DNA of 56,232 bases from Pseudomonas sp. (GTDB lineage Bacteria; Pseudomonadota; Gammaproteobacteria; Pseudomonadales; Pseudomonadaceae): the NCBI RefSeq assembly GCF_028293835.1, contig NZ_JAQGNX010000044.1, positions 1-56,232 of the forward strand, in the 5' to 3' direction. Numbering within the stretch: the first letter of the stretch is position 1; each line of letters starts with the position of its first letter. Both the position numbers and the translations under genes were made by a program. The notes under the pieces were generated by a model that had not been told where the DNA came from, searched no databases, and was given only the letters and a program-made list of their open reading frames with translations. Of the stretch, positions 44,657 through 53,957 are shown in pieces.

Positions 44657-45433
44657 TCAACGCTGGCTGACGCGCAGAGTGGGCTGTGCCTTCTGTTTTG
44701 GCAGGACGCGCTTGGCAAGCACGTAGTGGTCTTCCCAATACGGTTTGCTCAGCGTGTCGATGGTCACGGCCTTTCCACGGCGAGGTGCGTGAATAAAGCG
44801 ATCGTTGCCCAAGTAGATAGCAACGTGATTTACCTGACGGCCTTTGATGTTGAAGAACAGCAAATCGCCGGGCTTCAAGTCCTTGCGTTCAACGCGCTGC
44901 CCATGACCTTCGGCCATGGCATTGGACGTGCGCGGCAGATCAGCTTCTTTCACATCGCGAAAGGCGTATTTAACCAATCCACTGCAATCGAACCCTTTAC
45001 TTGGGCTAGTGCCGCCCCAAACATAAGGCGTACCCAAGACGTTCACTGCCCGGCTCAACACAATACTGCTCTGTTTGGCGGGCATTTGCGGCGGCGCTAT
45101 GGCGGCCACAGATGATTTGCCATGAGCGGAGTGACGGGAAGCCTGGTTGGAGGTCTTGCTGTGTCTGGACGTTGCGGCTTGTTTGGCGGGCTTATTTTTC
45201 GTGCTGGTCTGTTTGCTGGATTTCTTGTGAGAGGATTTCGCTGGGGCTGCCGTTTCGGCACTTTCTTCTTCGCTGGCTTCAGGTGTTTTTGAGGCGATGG
45301 TGACGGGCGAAGAATGGGTTTTCGATGTGTGGCCGTTGAAACTTGGCGGTAGTTGTTGCTCACGATTGGTGGCGTGGGCGGCCAGGGGCATAAATAGGCA
45401 GATGGTTAGCCATGTCTTAAAAATTGGACGCAT
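44657..45433 (-). CDS. Secreted C40 (NlpC/P60) peptidase with a Ser/Lys-rich linker
   Basis: 258 residues. Signal peptide (MRPIFKTWLTICLFMPLAAHA, to about 21), a low-complexity linker very rich in Ser, Lys, Thr and Ala (about 35-115), then the NlpC/P60 domain with catalytic C150 (FDCSGLVKYAF), H203 (VNHVAIYLG) and H215 (FIHAPRRG). Such enzymes cut the peptide stems of peptidoglycan. The linker may bind the cell wall or span it. It opposes pilT and is divergent from the TM2 gene, 250 bp apart. Confidence 0.93.
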   Translation of the reverse strand: MRPIFKTWLTICLFMPLAAHATNREQQLPPSFNGHTSKTHSSPVTIASKTPEASEEESAETAAPAKSSHKKSSKQTSTKNKPAKQAATSRHSKTSNQASRHSAHGKSSVAAIAPPQMPAKQSSIVLSRAVNVLGTPYVWGGTSPSKGFDCSGLVKYAFRDVKEADLPRTSNAMAEGHGQRVERKDLKPGDLLFFNIKGRQVNHVAIYLGNDRFIHAPRRGKAVTIDTLSKPYWEDHYVLAKRVLPKQKAQPTLRVSQR

Positions 45434-45683
45434 TCGGCAAGGCTCTTTGTTGGTCAGCGCGCAACTTTATAACAGCTTTTCCACGGATTCCGACCCCACT
45501 TGTCGAAACTTTTACGCGGCGGCGCACAGATGTGTTGCGTTAATGTGTCACACCGAATTGTTCAAGCCCGCTGAAACAAAGACTTACAGCGGTGGTCCAA
45601 GCGCTTTGCCATCTGTCGGGGCGCCAAATTAAAGTCACACAAAATACAGATATTTTTTTCTATCGGCGTTGAAGAGGCAGTAA

Positions 45684-46103
45684 ATGAACAGCTATCGACA
45701 AGATCAGCAACCGCAAAATACCCACAGCAAACTCCTTGGATATTTGTTGTGGATTGTCGGCTTCACCGGGTCGCATCGGTTCTATTACGGCAAGCCTGTC
45801 ACGGGAACGATCTGGTTTTTCACCTTCGGGCTGTTGGGTATCGGCTGGCTGATCGACCTGTTTTTGATTCCGGCCATGGATCGCGAAGCCGACCTGCGCT
45901 TCAACGCCGGCTCGACCGATTACAACGTCGCCTGGGTATTGCTGACCTTTCTCGGCGTGTTCGGTGCGCACCGCTTGTACCAGGGAAAATGGATCAGTGG
46001 GATTGTTTACTTTCTGACCGGAGGCTTGTTTCTGCTGGGCGTGCTGTATGACTTCTGGACATTGAATGAACAGATTTCCGTGAAGAACGCGCAGCAGGGG
46101 TAA
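45684..46103 (+). CDS. Duplicated TM2-domain membrane protein
   Basis: 139 residues with two TM2 units: LLGYLLWIVGFTGSHRFYYGKPVTGTIWFFTFGLLGIGWLIDLFLIP and VAWVLLTFLGVFGAHRLYQGKWISGIVYFLTGGLFLLGVLYDFW. Each has the GxHRFYxGK / GAHRLYQGK turn and a final D in the second helix (LIDLF, LYDFW). TM2 proteins have no assigned bacterial function. It is monocistronic. Confidence 0.9.
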   Translation: MNSYRQDQQPQNTHSKLLGYLLWIVGFTGSHRFYYGKPVTGTIWFFTFGLLGIGWLIDLFLIPAMDREADLRFNAGSTDYNVAWVLLTFLGVFGAHRLYQGKWISGIVYFLTGGLFLLGVLYDFWTLNEQISVKNAQQG

Positions 46104-46114
46104 GCAACAATCCC

Positions 46115-46180
46115 TGTAGGACCGAATACATCCGGTAAGCCACGCCGCGGTATGTCAGACACACCGCAAGGCGAGGCCAT
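46115..46180. repeat. Degenerate REP-like element 14
   Basis: ctgtaggaccgaatacatcc followed by gcggtatgtcagacacaccgcaaggcgaggc keeps the TGTAGGA start and the inner acaccgc and ggcgag parts of other repeats, but the arms no longer match. It lies between the TM2 gene and pyrC'. Confidence 0.45.
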
Positions 46181-46183
46181 CCT

Positions 46184-47455
46184 TCAAGCGCCGTAGCTTA
46201 CCCGGCCGTCCACCAGGGTGTAACGCACTGCACTTGGCAGGCAGTGCCCAATGAATGGGCAGTTTTCGCCTTTGGATAGCCACTTCTCACCGGCAACGGT
46301 CGAGGATGTGGGATCGAATAGCACGATGTCCGCAGCGCCACCGACCGTTAGCCGACCGGCCGGCAGGCGCAACGCCGCCGCAGGGCCGGCGCTGAGGCGC
46401 GAAAGGAGGGTCGGCAGGTCAAGCAAGCCGTCTTCCACCAGGGTCATCGCCAGCGGCAGCAACAGCTCGACGCTGCTGATGCCCGGTTCGGTTGCGCCGA
46501 AAGGTGCCAGTTTGGCGTCCCGTTCGTGGGGTTGATGATGGCTGGAGATGGCTTGAACCACCCCGGACCTTACCGCCTCACGCAGGCCTTCACGGTCGGC
46601 GCGGGTGCGCAGCGGCGGCTGCACGTGATACAGGCTGGAAAAATCGATCAGCGCTTCGTCGGTGAGTATCAATTGATACATCGCCACGTCGGCAGTCACC
46701 GGCAGGCCGCGTGCCTGCGCCTGGGCAATCAGCTCGACACCGCGAGCGCTGGTCAACTGGCTGAAGTGCGCACGTACGCCGCTTTGTTCCACCAGCAACA
46801 GATTGCGCGCCAGGGCCACTGTTTCTGCGGTCTCGGGAATGCCCGGCAAACCGAGGAAGCTCGCCGTGGCGCCTTCATGGGCCAGGCCGCCCGCTGCCAG
46901 ATCATGATCCTGAGAGTGAAAGATGATCGTCAGGTCGAACGTCGCGGCGTATTCCATTGCCCGGCATAGCGTGCGGGTATTTTGAAAGCTGTCCAGACCA
47001 TTGCCAAACGCCACACAGCCAGCGTCACGCAACGCTACCAACTCAGCCAACTGCTCACCTTCCAGCCCTTTGCTGAAGGCGCCAATGGGAAATACCTTAC
47101 AGTTGCCGGCTTCACGGGCGCGGTCGAGGATCAGCTCGGCGACGGCGGACGTGTCCAGCACCGGTTTGGTCCGTGGCGGGCAGCACAGGCTGGTCACACC
47201 ACCGGCAGCCGCAGCCTGGGTTTCACTGGCAATCGTGCCTTTGCGGCTGTAACCCGGCTCGCGCAGGGCAACGCTGAGGTCGACCAGGCCCGGTGCAGCG
47301 ACTAAACCCTGGGCTTCAATGGTCTGCACCGCGACGAATTCTGCCGGTGCGGCGCCGATAGCGACAATTTTGCCACCGTGCAGGTGCAAGTCAGTGACGT
47401 GGTCGAAACCGCTGACGGGGTCGATGACGCGAGCGCCGAGGATGCTGAGCTTCAC
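46184..47455 (-). CDS. pyrC': PyrC', catalytically dead dihydroorotase homologue (aspartate transcarbamoylase subunit)
   Basis: 423 residues of the dihydroorotase/amidohydrolase fold. The metal-binding HxH is missing: the place reads [11 protein letters not shown] where active enzymes have DxHxHLREPG, and other His/Lys ligands are also replaced. In pseudomonads this inactive protein stabilises PyrB in a dodecameric transcarbamoylase. It overlaps pyrB by four bases (ATGA), which fits equal synthesis of the two subunits. A separate active dihydroorotase must be encoded elsewhere. Confidence 0.95.
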   Translation of the reverse strand: MKLSILGARVIDPVSGFDHVTDLHLHGGKIVAIGAAPAEFVAVQTIEAQGLVAAPGLVDLSVALREPGYSRKGTIASETQAAAAGGVTSLCCPPRTKPVLDTSAVAELILDRAREAGNCKVFPIGAFSKGLEGEQLAELVALRDAGCVAFGNGLDSFQNTRTLCRAMEYAATFDLTIIFHSQDHDLAAGGLAHEGATASFLGLPGIPETAETVALARNLLLVEQSGVRAHFSQLTSARGVELIAQAQARGLPVTADVAMYQLILTDEALIDFSSLYHVQPPLRTRADREGLREAVRSGVVQAISSHHQPHERDAKLAPFGATEPGISSVELLLPLAMTLVEDGLLDLPTLLSRLSAGPAAALRLPAGRLTVGGAADIVLFDPTSSTVAGEKWLSKGENCPFIGHCLPSAVRYTLVDGRVSYGA

Positions 47456-48456
47456 TGGGCGATCTCCTGCTCGAATTGACGTTGTGCGGTTTGCCCGCTC
47501 ATGGCCATGGACAATACGGCCATGCGGATGGCGATGCCGTAGGTGACTTGATTGAGAATCACCGATTGCGCGCCGTCAGCCACGGCCGATTCTATTTCTA
47601 CTCCGCGATTGATCGGGCCGGGGTGCATGACGATGGCATCCGGTTTTGCTCCAGCCAGTCGTGCCGTGGTCAGGCCGAACAGGCGGTAGAATTCGCCTTC
47701 GCTGGGCAACAAACCGCCCTGCATGCGCTCGCGTTGCAGGCGCAGCATGATCACTACGTCGACGTCTCTCAGGCCGGTGGCCAGGTCGGTGAAGACTTTG
47801 ACTCCATATTGCTCGATGCCCACTGGCAACAGCGTCTTTGGCGCTATCACACGGATGTCCGGGCAACCCAGGGCTTTGAGCGCGATCATGTTCGAGCGCG
47901 CTACCCGTGAGTGCAGGATGTCGCCGACGATGGCCACGGAAAGGTTTTCAAAACCGCCTTTGTGCCGACGAATCGTCAGCATGTCGAGCATGCCTTGGGT
48001 TGGGTGCGAATGGCGGCCGTCACCCCCATTGATGATTGCGACCTCGGGGCACACGTGTTCGGCGATAAAATGTGCGGCGCCCGAATCACCGTGGCGCACC
48101 ACAAACATGTCGGCAGCCATGGCTTCAAGGTTGCGCAAGGTGTCGAACAGCGTTTCGCCCTTGCTCGTCGACGACGTCGACACGTTCAGCGTGATCACGT
48201 CCGCTGACAGACGCTGAGCCGCCAATTCGAAGGTAGTGCGGGTTCGGGTCGAGTTTTCGAAAAATACGTTGCACACGGTCTTGCCGCGCAGCAGCGGGAC
48301 CTTTTTGACCGCCCGAGCGCCGACTTCAAGAAACGAGTCAGCGGTGTCGAGAATTTCAGTCAACAGCTCGCGGGGTAAACCATCAAGCGAGAGGAAATGG
48401 CGCAGCTGGCCCTGATGATTGAGCTGCAGCGGGCGCTTGGCGTGGAGAGGCGTCAT
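47452..48456 (-). CDS. pyrB: Aspartate carbamoyltransferase catalytic subunit
   Basis: 334 residues, with an N-terminal extension typical of Pseudomonas PyrB. The carbamoyl-phosphate motif is S69-TRTRT74 in [16 protein letters not shown], and the aspartate loop HPTQGMLD and [12 protein letters not shown] are present. It joins carbamoyl phosphate and aspartate in pyrimidine synthesis. It is 22 bp after pyrR and overlaps pyrC'. Confidence 0.98.
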   Translation of the reverse strand: MTPLHAKRPLQLNHQGQLRHFLSLDGLPRELLTEILDTADSFLEVGARAVKKVPLLRGKTVCNVFFENSTRTRTTFELAAQRLSADVITLNVSTSSTSKGETLFDTLRNLEAMAADMFVVRHGDSGAAHFIAEHVCPEVAIINGGDGRHSHPTQGMLDMLTIRRHKGGFENLSVAIVGDILHSRVARSNMIALKALGCPDIRVIAPKTLLPVGIEQYGVKVFTDLATGLRDVDVVIMLRLQRERMQGGLLPSEGEFYRLFGLTTARLAGAKPDAIVMHPGPINRGVEIESAVADGAQSVILNQVTYGIAIRMAVLSMAMSGQTAQRQFEQEIAQ

Positions 48457-48478
48457 CGCAAAGACTCTTTATAAAGGG

Positions 48479-48994
48479 CTAGAGGGCGGCGGCGGAAAGA
48501 TTTTGATACTCAAGCGCGAGCGGCGTTGGGCCGAGCAGTTTGACCCGCTCGTTGGGCGGCAGCGATAAGGTTGCACCGACCACGTTGGGGCGAATCGGCA
48601 GCTCCCCGGCATTCAGGTCAAGCAGGCATACCAGCGTCACGCTGGCTGGGCGGCCATAATCGAATAGCTCGTTGAGTGCGGCGCGGATGGTCCGGCCGCT
48701 CATCAGTACGTCATCAATCAACACCAGATGCTGGCCTTCAATCTCGAAGGGCAGGGCTGAGGGCCGCACCTGCGGGTGCAAGCCGTTTTGGCTGAAGTCA
48801 TCGCGGTAGAACGATACGTCCAGCGTGCCCAGCGGCGACTGACTGCCGAGCTCGTCGAGCAGTGCTTGAGCCACCCAGACGCCGCCGGTACGGATACCGA
48901 TGAAGCGCGGTTCATTAATGCTGCGCTGGCTGAGGTGCGCCGTAAGGTCGATGGCCATTTGGCTAATCAGGGCGGCGGGATTGGGCAGGCTCAT
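48479..48994 (-). CDS. pyrR: Bifunctional pyr operon regulator / uracil phosphoribosyltransferase PyrR
   Basis: 171 residues. The PRPP-binding motif is [37 protein letters not shown] is the family N-terminal loop. In Bacillus PyrR is an RNA-binding attenuator; in pseudomonads it has been linked to pyr gene control, but I see no attenuator in front of this gene. It is the first of pyrR-pyrB-pyrC', 91 bp after ruvX. Confidence 0.95.
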   Translation of the reverse strand: MSLPNPAALISQMAIDLTAHLSQRSINEPRFIGIRTGGVWVAQALLDELGSQSPLGTLDVSFYRDDFSQNGLHPQVRPSALPFEIEGQHLVLIDDVLMSGRTIRAALNELFDYGRPASVTLVCLLDLNAGELPIRPNVVGATLSLPPNERVKLLGPTPLALEYQNLSAAAL

Positions 48995-49085
48995 GGTTGC
49001 TCCTTCAATGGCCTGAGCGCCGGCGGCGCGGTTCGCTCAGGCTGAAACTTGGATTCTGGGGTCAATCAAACCAACCGGTTGCGGA

Positions 49086-49526
49086 TCAGGCGTCGAACAG
49101 CGCGCCGTTGGCATCCAGCCAGCCCTGTAGCAGCAGCGCGGCGGCAATGGCGTCTACCGGATTGTCGCGGTAAGTGCCTTTTTGGCCCCCTCGGGCTTGG
49201 CGTTCTCCCTTGGCCTCAAAGGTCGTCAGGCGCTCATCGTGGGTAAACACGGGCAGGTTGTAGCGCCCGTTAAGTCGGCGCGAAAACTTTTCTGCGCGGG
49301 CGCTCATGTCGCTCGGCGTGCCGTCCATGTTCAACGGCAAGCCGACGACTATGGCATCAGGCTTCCATTCCCGGACCAGGGCCTCCACCTTGTCCCAGTC
49401 GGGAATACCGTTCTGGGCTTTCAAGATACACAGCTCGCGGGCTTGACCGGTTATGGTCTGGCCGACCGCAACGCCGATCTGTTTAGTGCCGTAATCAAAG
49501 CCCAGCAATAGACGTAATCCAGCCAT
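49086..49526 (-). CDS. ruvX: Holliday junction resolvase-like RuvX (YqgF)
   Basis: 146 residues from ATG 49526, which overlaps the algH stop by ATGA. RNase H-like fold, with the first acidic site in LLGFDYGTKQIGVAVG, VVGLPLNMDGTPSDMSARAEKF and DERLTTFEA, and a C-terminal Asp in NPVDAIAAALLLQ. The family helps mature 16S rRNA 5' ends and may act on junctions. It lies between algH and pyrR as in P. aeruginosa. Confidence 0.96.
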   Translation of the reverse strand: MAGLRLLLGFDYGTKQIGVAVGQTITGQARELCILKAQNGIPDWDKVEALVREWKPDAIVVGLPLNMDGTPSDMSARAEKFSRRLNGRYNLPVFTHDERLTTFEAKGERQARGGQKGTYRDNPVDAIAAALLLQGWLDANGALFDA

Positions 49527-50095
49527 CAGGCGTGGCCCGCCTGGCTGGTCAATAAGCTCAGGTTGACACCCAGGCGCGCGGCGGCGGCATTCAGGCGAAG
49601 TTCCATGGGCGTGTCGAACAGAATGGCCGGGTCGAACGGGCAGGTCAGCCATGCATTGGCCGACAGCTCGGCGTCTAGCTGGCCAGCGTTCCAACCGGCA
49701 TAGCCAAGGGCGATCACGCTTTTTTCCGGGCCATGGCCGTCAGCGATGGAGAACAATACGTCTTGAGAAGTCGATAGTGCCAAGTCGCCGAGGTCCAGCG
49801 TCGCTTGAAATACCTGACCTGTGGGGTGCAATACAAAACCGCGGTCGGTTTGCACCGGCCCGCCGGTCAAAATAGGGATGTACTGGCAGCGTGAATGAGC
49901 CGTGACTTCGGGTCGCAATTGTTCAAGCACATCGGCCAGCGTCAGGCTTTGCGGTCGATTGATGACAATACCCATGGCACCTTCGGCGTTGTGCTCGACA
50001 ACGTAGGTGAGGGTTTGCACGAAGTTCGGATCGGCCATGTGCGGCATGGCGATCAGGAAGTGATGCTTGAGGTAGCTCGCGGAGACGTTTTTCAT
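49526..50095 (-). CDS. algH: YqgE/AlgH family protein
   Basis: 189 residues from ATG 50095 (MKNVSASYLKHHFLIAMPHMADPNF). The conserved parts are YVVEHNAEGAMGIVINRP, GGPVQTDRGFVLH and ALGYAGWNAGQLDAEL. AlgH was found as an alginate regulator; the molecular function remains unclear. It precedes ruvX in the same transcript and follows tonB3 by 56 bp. Confidence 0.96.
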   Translation of the reverse strand: MKNVSASYLKHHFLIAMPHMADPNFVQTLTYVVEHNAEGAMGIVINRPQSLTLADVLEQLRPEVTAHSRCQYIPILTGGPVQTDRGFVLHPTGQVFQATLDLGDLALSTSQDVLFSIADGHGPEKSVIALGYAGWNAGQLDAELSANAWLTCPFDPAILFDTPMELRLNAAAARLGVNLSLLTSQAGHA

Positions 50096-50151
50096 GAGCC
50101 CTAGTGTGGCGCTGGTGGAGGGACCTGACAACTGGCTAAACGACTAGGCCA

Positions 50152-51051
50152 TCAGTTACTGGACAGCTTGTCGTTGGTGAACTTCCAGGTTCGAATGATT
50201 TCCAGGCGGTCAATGTCGGCAAGATCGCCGGTGAACGGCGCAAATGGGGCGGCCAAACGCACAATACGCTGGGCGGCTTGGTCCAGTAGTGGTTGCCCGG
50301 AAGATTCAAGTACCAATATTTCGTAGATCGAACCGTCACGGTTGAGCGACACCATCATCCGTAAGTTGCCGCGAATTTGTTGGCGCCGTGCCTCTTCCGG
50401 GTAGTTGAGGTTGCCGACGCGTTCGATTTTCTTGCGCCAGTCTTCTTTATACCAGGCACCTTTATCGCGCATGGTCGAGGCGGCGCTGAGACGATGGATC
50501 TTTGGTCGCTTGGCGTACAACTGCTGTTCGTTGGACAGCTCGGCTTCCAGGCTGGAAATTTCGGTGGATAACTCGGCACTGTCGATGGTCGGCTCGGCCT
50601 TGGCTGCTGGCTGCTCTTTGACCTCTTCATGCTTGATGACCGTTTTCTGGGCCTTCTGTGCCTTGGTCGCCACGGCGGCTTTCGGCGCTTCGACCTTCTC
50701 CACCGGTTTCACGGCAGGGGGCGGCGGTGTCACCTTATTGATCTTGGTGTCCTGAAACGGTGCAATTTCAGTGGTCTTGGGAATCGCCTTCTTGTCCAGG
50801 GTGCCGCTGCCCTGCTGGTTGTCCTGGGCAAGGTAATCAGCTTTTTTCGGCGGCGCTTCACTGGCGAAGGTCGCAAGCGTGATTTCCAGGGTTCTGCTGA
50901 TGTCCTGCGGTTTGACGAAGGTAAAGCCCACACCGAGGATCACCGCCACGTGGATCAGCGCCGCAATCATCAAGGTAAACCCAAGCCGATCCGCCGGGCG
51001 CACGCCGCTGCGGGAGAGTTCGGGGGGCATATCGTCAGCCAAGGCGTTCAT
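50152..51051 (-). CDS. tonB3: TonB-like energy transducer (TonB3 type)
   Basis: 299 residues from ATG 51051; a GTG eight codons upstream (51075) is possible. One N-terminal membrane helix (about 24-46), a Pro/Lys/Ala-rich spacer (TPPPPAVKPVEKVEAPKAA), a coiled-coil section (DSAELSTEISSLEAELSNEQQ) and the TonB C-terminal domain with GNLNYPEEARRQQIRGNLRMMVSLNRDGSI. The P. aeruginosa TonB3 at this locus is needed for twitching and pilus assembly, which suits its position near pilG. It is first in the tonB3-algH-ruvX series. Confidence 0.9.
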   Translation of the reverse strand: MNALADDMPPELSRSGVRPADRLGFTLMIAALIHVAVILGVGFTFVKPQDISRTLEITLATFASEAPPKKADYLAQDNQQGSGTLDKKAIPKTTEIAPFQDTKINKVTPPPPAVKPVEKVEAPKAAVATKAQKAQKTVIKHEEVKEQPAAKAEPTIDSAELSTEISSLEAELSNEQQLYAKRPKIHRLSAASTMRDKGAWYKEDWRKKIERVGNLNYPEEARRQQIRGNLRMMVSLNRDGSIYEILVLESSGQPLLDQAAQRIVRLAAPFAPFTGDLADIDRLEIIRTWKFTNDKLSSN

Positions 51052-51160
51052 CGGCAAGTCAGCATCACATTCCACGTTTCACAGGGCGCGCATGATAGCG
51101 CACTGGCCGGTTATTGCGGGGGACGCTGGTCTGGCGTGAGGTAGGGCGCACACCCCTCCC

Positions 51161-51246
51161 AAAAAAAAATGTAGGAGCCAACGTGTTGGCGAGAGGCCCT
51201 AACGGCGTGCCAGGCCGGGCGGCTCGCCAACACGTTGGCTCCTACA
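51161..51246 (-). terminator. REPIN-like perfect inverted repeat 12 with T9 tract: probable gshB terminator
   Basis: The two arms (51170-51193 and 51223-51246) are exact 24-base inverse copies with core ggagccaacgtgttggcgag, the best-preserved repeat in the window, around a 29-base GC-rich middle. On the minus strand, downstream of gshB, the second arm is followed directly by TTTTTTTTT (A9 at 51161-51169 on the plus strand). A long stem followed by nine T is the form of a rho-independent terminator. Confidence 0.8.
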
Positions 51247-51294
51247 GAGTGATTTGCGGTAATTCAGTGGGTTATATAGGTTGGGGTAATGGTG

Positions 51295-52248
51295 TTACTT
51301 CGCCTTCAACTTCCCTTCGATCGCATCCATCAGCATCGAACCGATATTGGTGCCGAACGCATTGTCGATTTCGCGTATGCACGTTGGGCTGGTGACGTTG
51401 ATTTCGGTGAGGTGCTCGCCGATGACGTCGAGGCCGACGAACAGCAGGCCTTTTTCCCGCAGGGTAGGGCCGACTTCGGCGGCGATCCAGCGGTCGTGGT
51501 CGGTGAGTGGGCGGGCTTCGCCACGGCCACCGGCGGCGAGGTTGCCGCGGGTTTCGCCGGCTGCCGGAATGCGCGCCAGGCAATAGGGCACGGGTTCGCC
51601 GTCGATCATCAGGATGCGTTTATCGCCGTCCTTGATCGCCGGCAAATAACCTTGGGCCATGATTTGCTGGTTGCCGTTGTTGGTGAGGGTTTCGAGAATC
51701 ACCGACAGGTTCGGGTCGCCGACGCGGTGGCGGAAGATCGACGTGCCGCCCATGCCGTCCAGGGGTTTCAAGATCACATCGCCGTGCAAATCAGCGAAGC
51801 CGCGCAGAATATCGGCGCGACGGCTGACCAAGGTCGGCGGCGTGCACTGCGGGAATAGCGTAGCGAACAGCTTTTCATTGCAGTCACGCAAGCTCTGTGG
51901 GCGGTTGACCACCAGCACGCCAGCGCGCTCGGCCTGTTCCAGCAGGTAAGTGGCGTAGACGAATTCCATGTCGAACGGCGGATCCTTACGCATCAGGATC
52001 ACGTCCAGATCGTCCAGGCCAGCGTCGATTTCGGCCTCAAGTTCGAACCAATGCGCAGGATCGGCAAAGACTTTCAGCGGTTTCATTCGCGCGCGCGCTT
52101 GCCCGGCGTTCTGGTACAGGTCTTGCTGCTCCATATAGAACAACGTCCAACCGCGAGCCTGGGCGGCAAGGAGCATGGCCAGCGAGCTATCCTTTTTATA
52201 GGAAATACGCTCGATGGGGTCCATGACAATTCCTAGGCGAACGCTCAT
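51295..52248 (-). CDS. gshB: Glutathione synthetase
   Basis: 317 residues from ATG 52248 (MSVRLGIVMDPIERISYKKDSS). It has the ATP-grasp fold with DVILKPLDGMGGTSIFR and the GSH-synthase motifs MRKDPPFDMEFVYATYLLE, RGNLAAGGRGEARPLT, and FVGLDVIGEHLTEINVTSPT. It joins gamma-glutamylcysteine and glycine using ATP. It is divergent from pilG, with 250 bp between starts, and ends at a likely terminator. Confidence 0.98.
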   Translation of the reverse strand: MSVRLGIVMDPIERISYKKDSSLAMLLAAQARGWTLFYMEQQDLYQNAGQARARMKPLKVFADPAHWFELEAEIDAGLDDLDVILMRKDPPFDMEFVYATYLLEQAERAGVLVVNRPQSLRDCNEKLFATLFPQCTPPTLVSRRADILRGFADLHGDVILKPLDGMGGTSIFRHRVGDPNLSVILETLTNNGNQQIMAQGYLPAIKDGDKRILMIDGEPVPYCLARIPAAGETRGNLAAGGRGEARPLTDHDRWIAAEVGPTLREKGLLFVGLDVIGEHLTEINVTSPTCIREIDNAFGTNIGSMLMDAIEGKLKAK

Positions 52249-52498
52249 GGGCAAAATCCTCTGATGGTTATGGGGCCGCTACGGCCTTAAAATAGGCGTC
52301 AGGGTGGCGCCGTGCATGCTCCGGGTCAAGGGGCAGGCGCGTGACAAAGGGCTTTATGGATTGCATAGGGAGAGTGTGCTAAAAAGGCTCGGCACTTGAG
52401 CTCGGACCCTGCTAATGCGGGGTTTGGCGGCAGATAGTGGCTCGTTGATGCCGGGCATATTGCAGTAAATGATTCGCCGCGGCGATGGTAGAGCTCAC

Positions 52499-52909
52499 AT
52501 GGATCAACATTCCACAGCTTTGAAAGTGATGGTTATCGACGATTCGAAGACGATTCGTCGGACGGCCGAGACGCTGTTGAAAAACGTCGGTTGCGAAGTT
52601 ATCACAGCGATTGACGGGTTCGATGCGTTGGCGAAAATCGCTGATAATCACCCTAGAATTATCTTTGTCGACATCATGATGCCGCGTCTGGATGGCTATC
52701 AGACCTGCGCCCTGATCAAAAACAACCGGGCGTTCAAGTCGACCCCGGTGATCATGCTGTCCTCCAAGGACGGCTTGTTCGACAAGGCCAAAGGCCGGAT
52801 CGTTGGCTCCGACCAGTTTCTGACCAAGCCTTTTAGCAAGGAAGAGCTACTGAACGCGATCAAGGCCCATGTGCCGGAATTCGTGGCAGTAGAACAACAA
52901 GTATCTTGA
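52499..52909 (+). CDS. pilG: Twitching motility response regulator PilG
   Basis: 136 residues from ATG 52499; the frame extends ten codons further but the family begins here. Receiver domain with acidic pocket D14-D15, phosphoacceptor D58 (IIFVDIMMPRLDG) and the conserved Lys in FLTKPFS. PilG is the CheY-like output of the Pil-Chp system and activates the CyaB/PilB side to promote pilus extension. It is the first gene of pilGHIJ and lies 50 bp before pilH. Confidence 0.97.
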   Translation: MDQHSTALKVMVIDDSKTIRRTAETLLKNVGCEVITAIDGFDALAKIADNHPRIIFVDIMMPRLDGYQTCALIKNNRAFKSTPVIMLSSKDGLFDKAKGRIVGSDQFLTKPFSKEELLNAIKAHVPEFVAVEQQVS

Positions 52910-52959
52910 TGCCCTTTGACCCTGTCGGTTGCGGGCGTCCACTGCATTTGGGGAACACC

Positions 52960-53325
52960 ATGGCTCGCGTTCTGATCGTCGACGATTCGCCGACTGAAAT
53001 GTACAAGCTCACCGGCATGCTGGAAAAACACGGCCATCAGGTCCTGAAAGCCGAAAACGGCGCCGATGGCGTTGCGTTGGCGCGGCAGGAAAAACCCGAT
53101 GCAGTCTTGATGGACATCGTGATGCCCGGCCTTAATGGCTTTCAGGCGACACGCCAGTTGACCAAAGACCCCGACACGGCTTCGATTCCGGTGATCATCA
53201 TTACCACCAAGGACCAGGAAACCGACAAGGTCTGGGGCACACGCCAAGGTGCACGCGACTACCTGACCAAACCGGTAGACGAAGAAACCCTGATCAAAAC
53301 CCTGAATTCAGTGCTGGCAGGCTGA
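52960..53325 (+). CDS. pilH: Twitching motility response regulator PilH
   Basis: 121 residues from ATG 52960, with a GGGGA site. Receiver domain with D8-D9, phosphoacceptor D52 (AVLMDIVMPGLNGF) and Lys in DYLTKPVDE. PilH opposes PilG, probably as a phosphate sink or by promoting retraction. It starts 50 bp after pilG and is 11 bp before pilI. Confidence 0.97.
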   Translation: MARVLIVDDSPTEMYKLTGMLEKHGHQVLKAENGADGVALARQEKPDAVLMDIVMPGLNGFQATRQLTKDPDTASIPVIIITTKDQETDKVWGTRQGARDYLTKPVDEETLIKTLNSVLAG

Positions 53326-53336
53326 CGGCCGTCGTC

Positions 53337-53879
53337 ATGGCTGAGTCGCAAACCGCTTTCCAGTTGCTGCTTGAAATCGATCAGCGTTGCCGCTCGTTGG
53401 CGGCGGACCTGCCGTTGCAAGAAACCCGACAGCAAGACTGGACCGGGATCGGTTTTCGTATGGGCGATCAATGTTACGTCGCGCCCATGGGAGAAATTGG
53501 CGAGATCCTCCATGAACCGCGCTATGCCGTGTTACCGGGGGTGAAGCCTTGGATCAAGGGCGTGGCCAATTTGCGTGGACGTTTGCTGCCAATCATGGAT
53601 TTATGCGCATTTTTCGGCCACGACCTGTCGCCTTTGCGTAAGGAGCGGCGGGTATTGGTGGTAGAGCATCAGGACGTATTCGCCGGGTTGATGGTGGATG
53701 AAGTGTTGGGGATGCAGCATTTTAATCACCGCAGCCTGATGCCGGAGCCGCTGGTGGCAGTCAATGCAGGGCTTGCGCCGTTCATTCGCGGACAGTTTTT
53801 GCGTGAGCAGGCCTGGCTGGTGTTCAGCCCTCGGGCGTTGGCACTGTCGCCGCGCTTCATGGATGTAGCAGGGATATAA
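53337..53879 (+). CDS. pilI: CheW-like adaptor PilI
   Basis: 180 residues. CheW fold: GIGFRMGDQCYVAPMGEIGEI, VKPWIKGVANLRGRLLPIMDLCAFFG and VVEHQDVFAGLMVDEVLGM. It couples the receptor PilJ to the histidine kinase ChpA. Located between pilH and pilJ, 78 bp before pilJ. Confidence 0.96.
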   Translation: MAESQTAFQLLLEIDQRCRSLAADLPLQETRQQDWTGIGFRMGDQCYVAPMGEIGEILHEPRYAVLPGVKPWIKGVANLRGRLLPIMDLCAFFGHDLSPLRKERRVLVVEHQDVFAGLMVDEVLGMQHFNHRSLMPEPLVAVNAGLAPFIRGQFLREQAWLVFSPRALALSPRFMDVAGI

Positions 53880-53957
53880 CGCTGTAATTTCGGTGGGCCT
53901 GGCCAGGCTCTTTATTTCTGGGATGCACAATGCAGTTGGTCCAGGCGGGCCTTATCA

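Noticed and set aside
48457..48478. PyrR attenuator between pyrR and pyrB
   Set aside because: Only 22 bp separate the genes, too short for an anti-terminator and terminator.
52249..52498. Sigma-54 promoter before pilG
   Set aside because: The closest match (ggcac near 52403) lacks the paired TTGC box at the required spacing.
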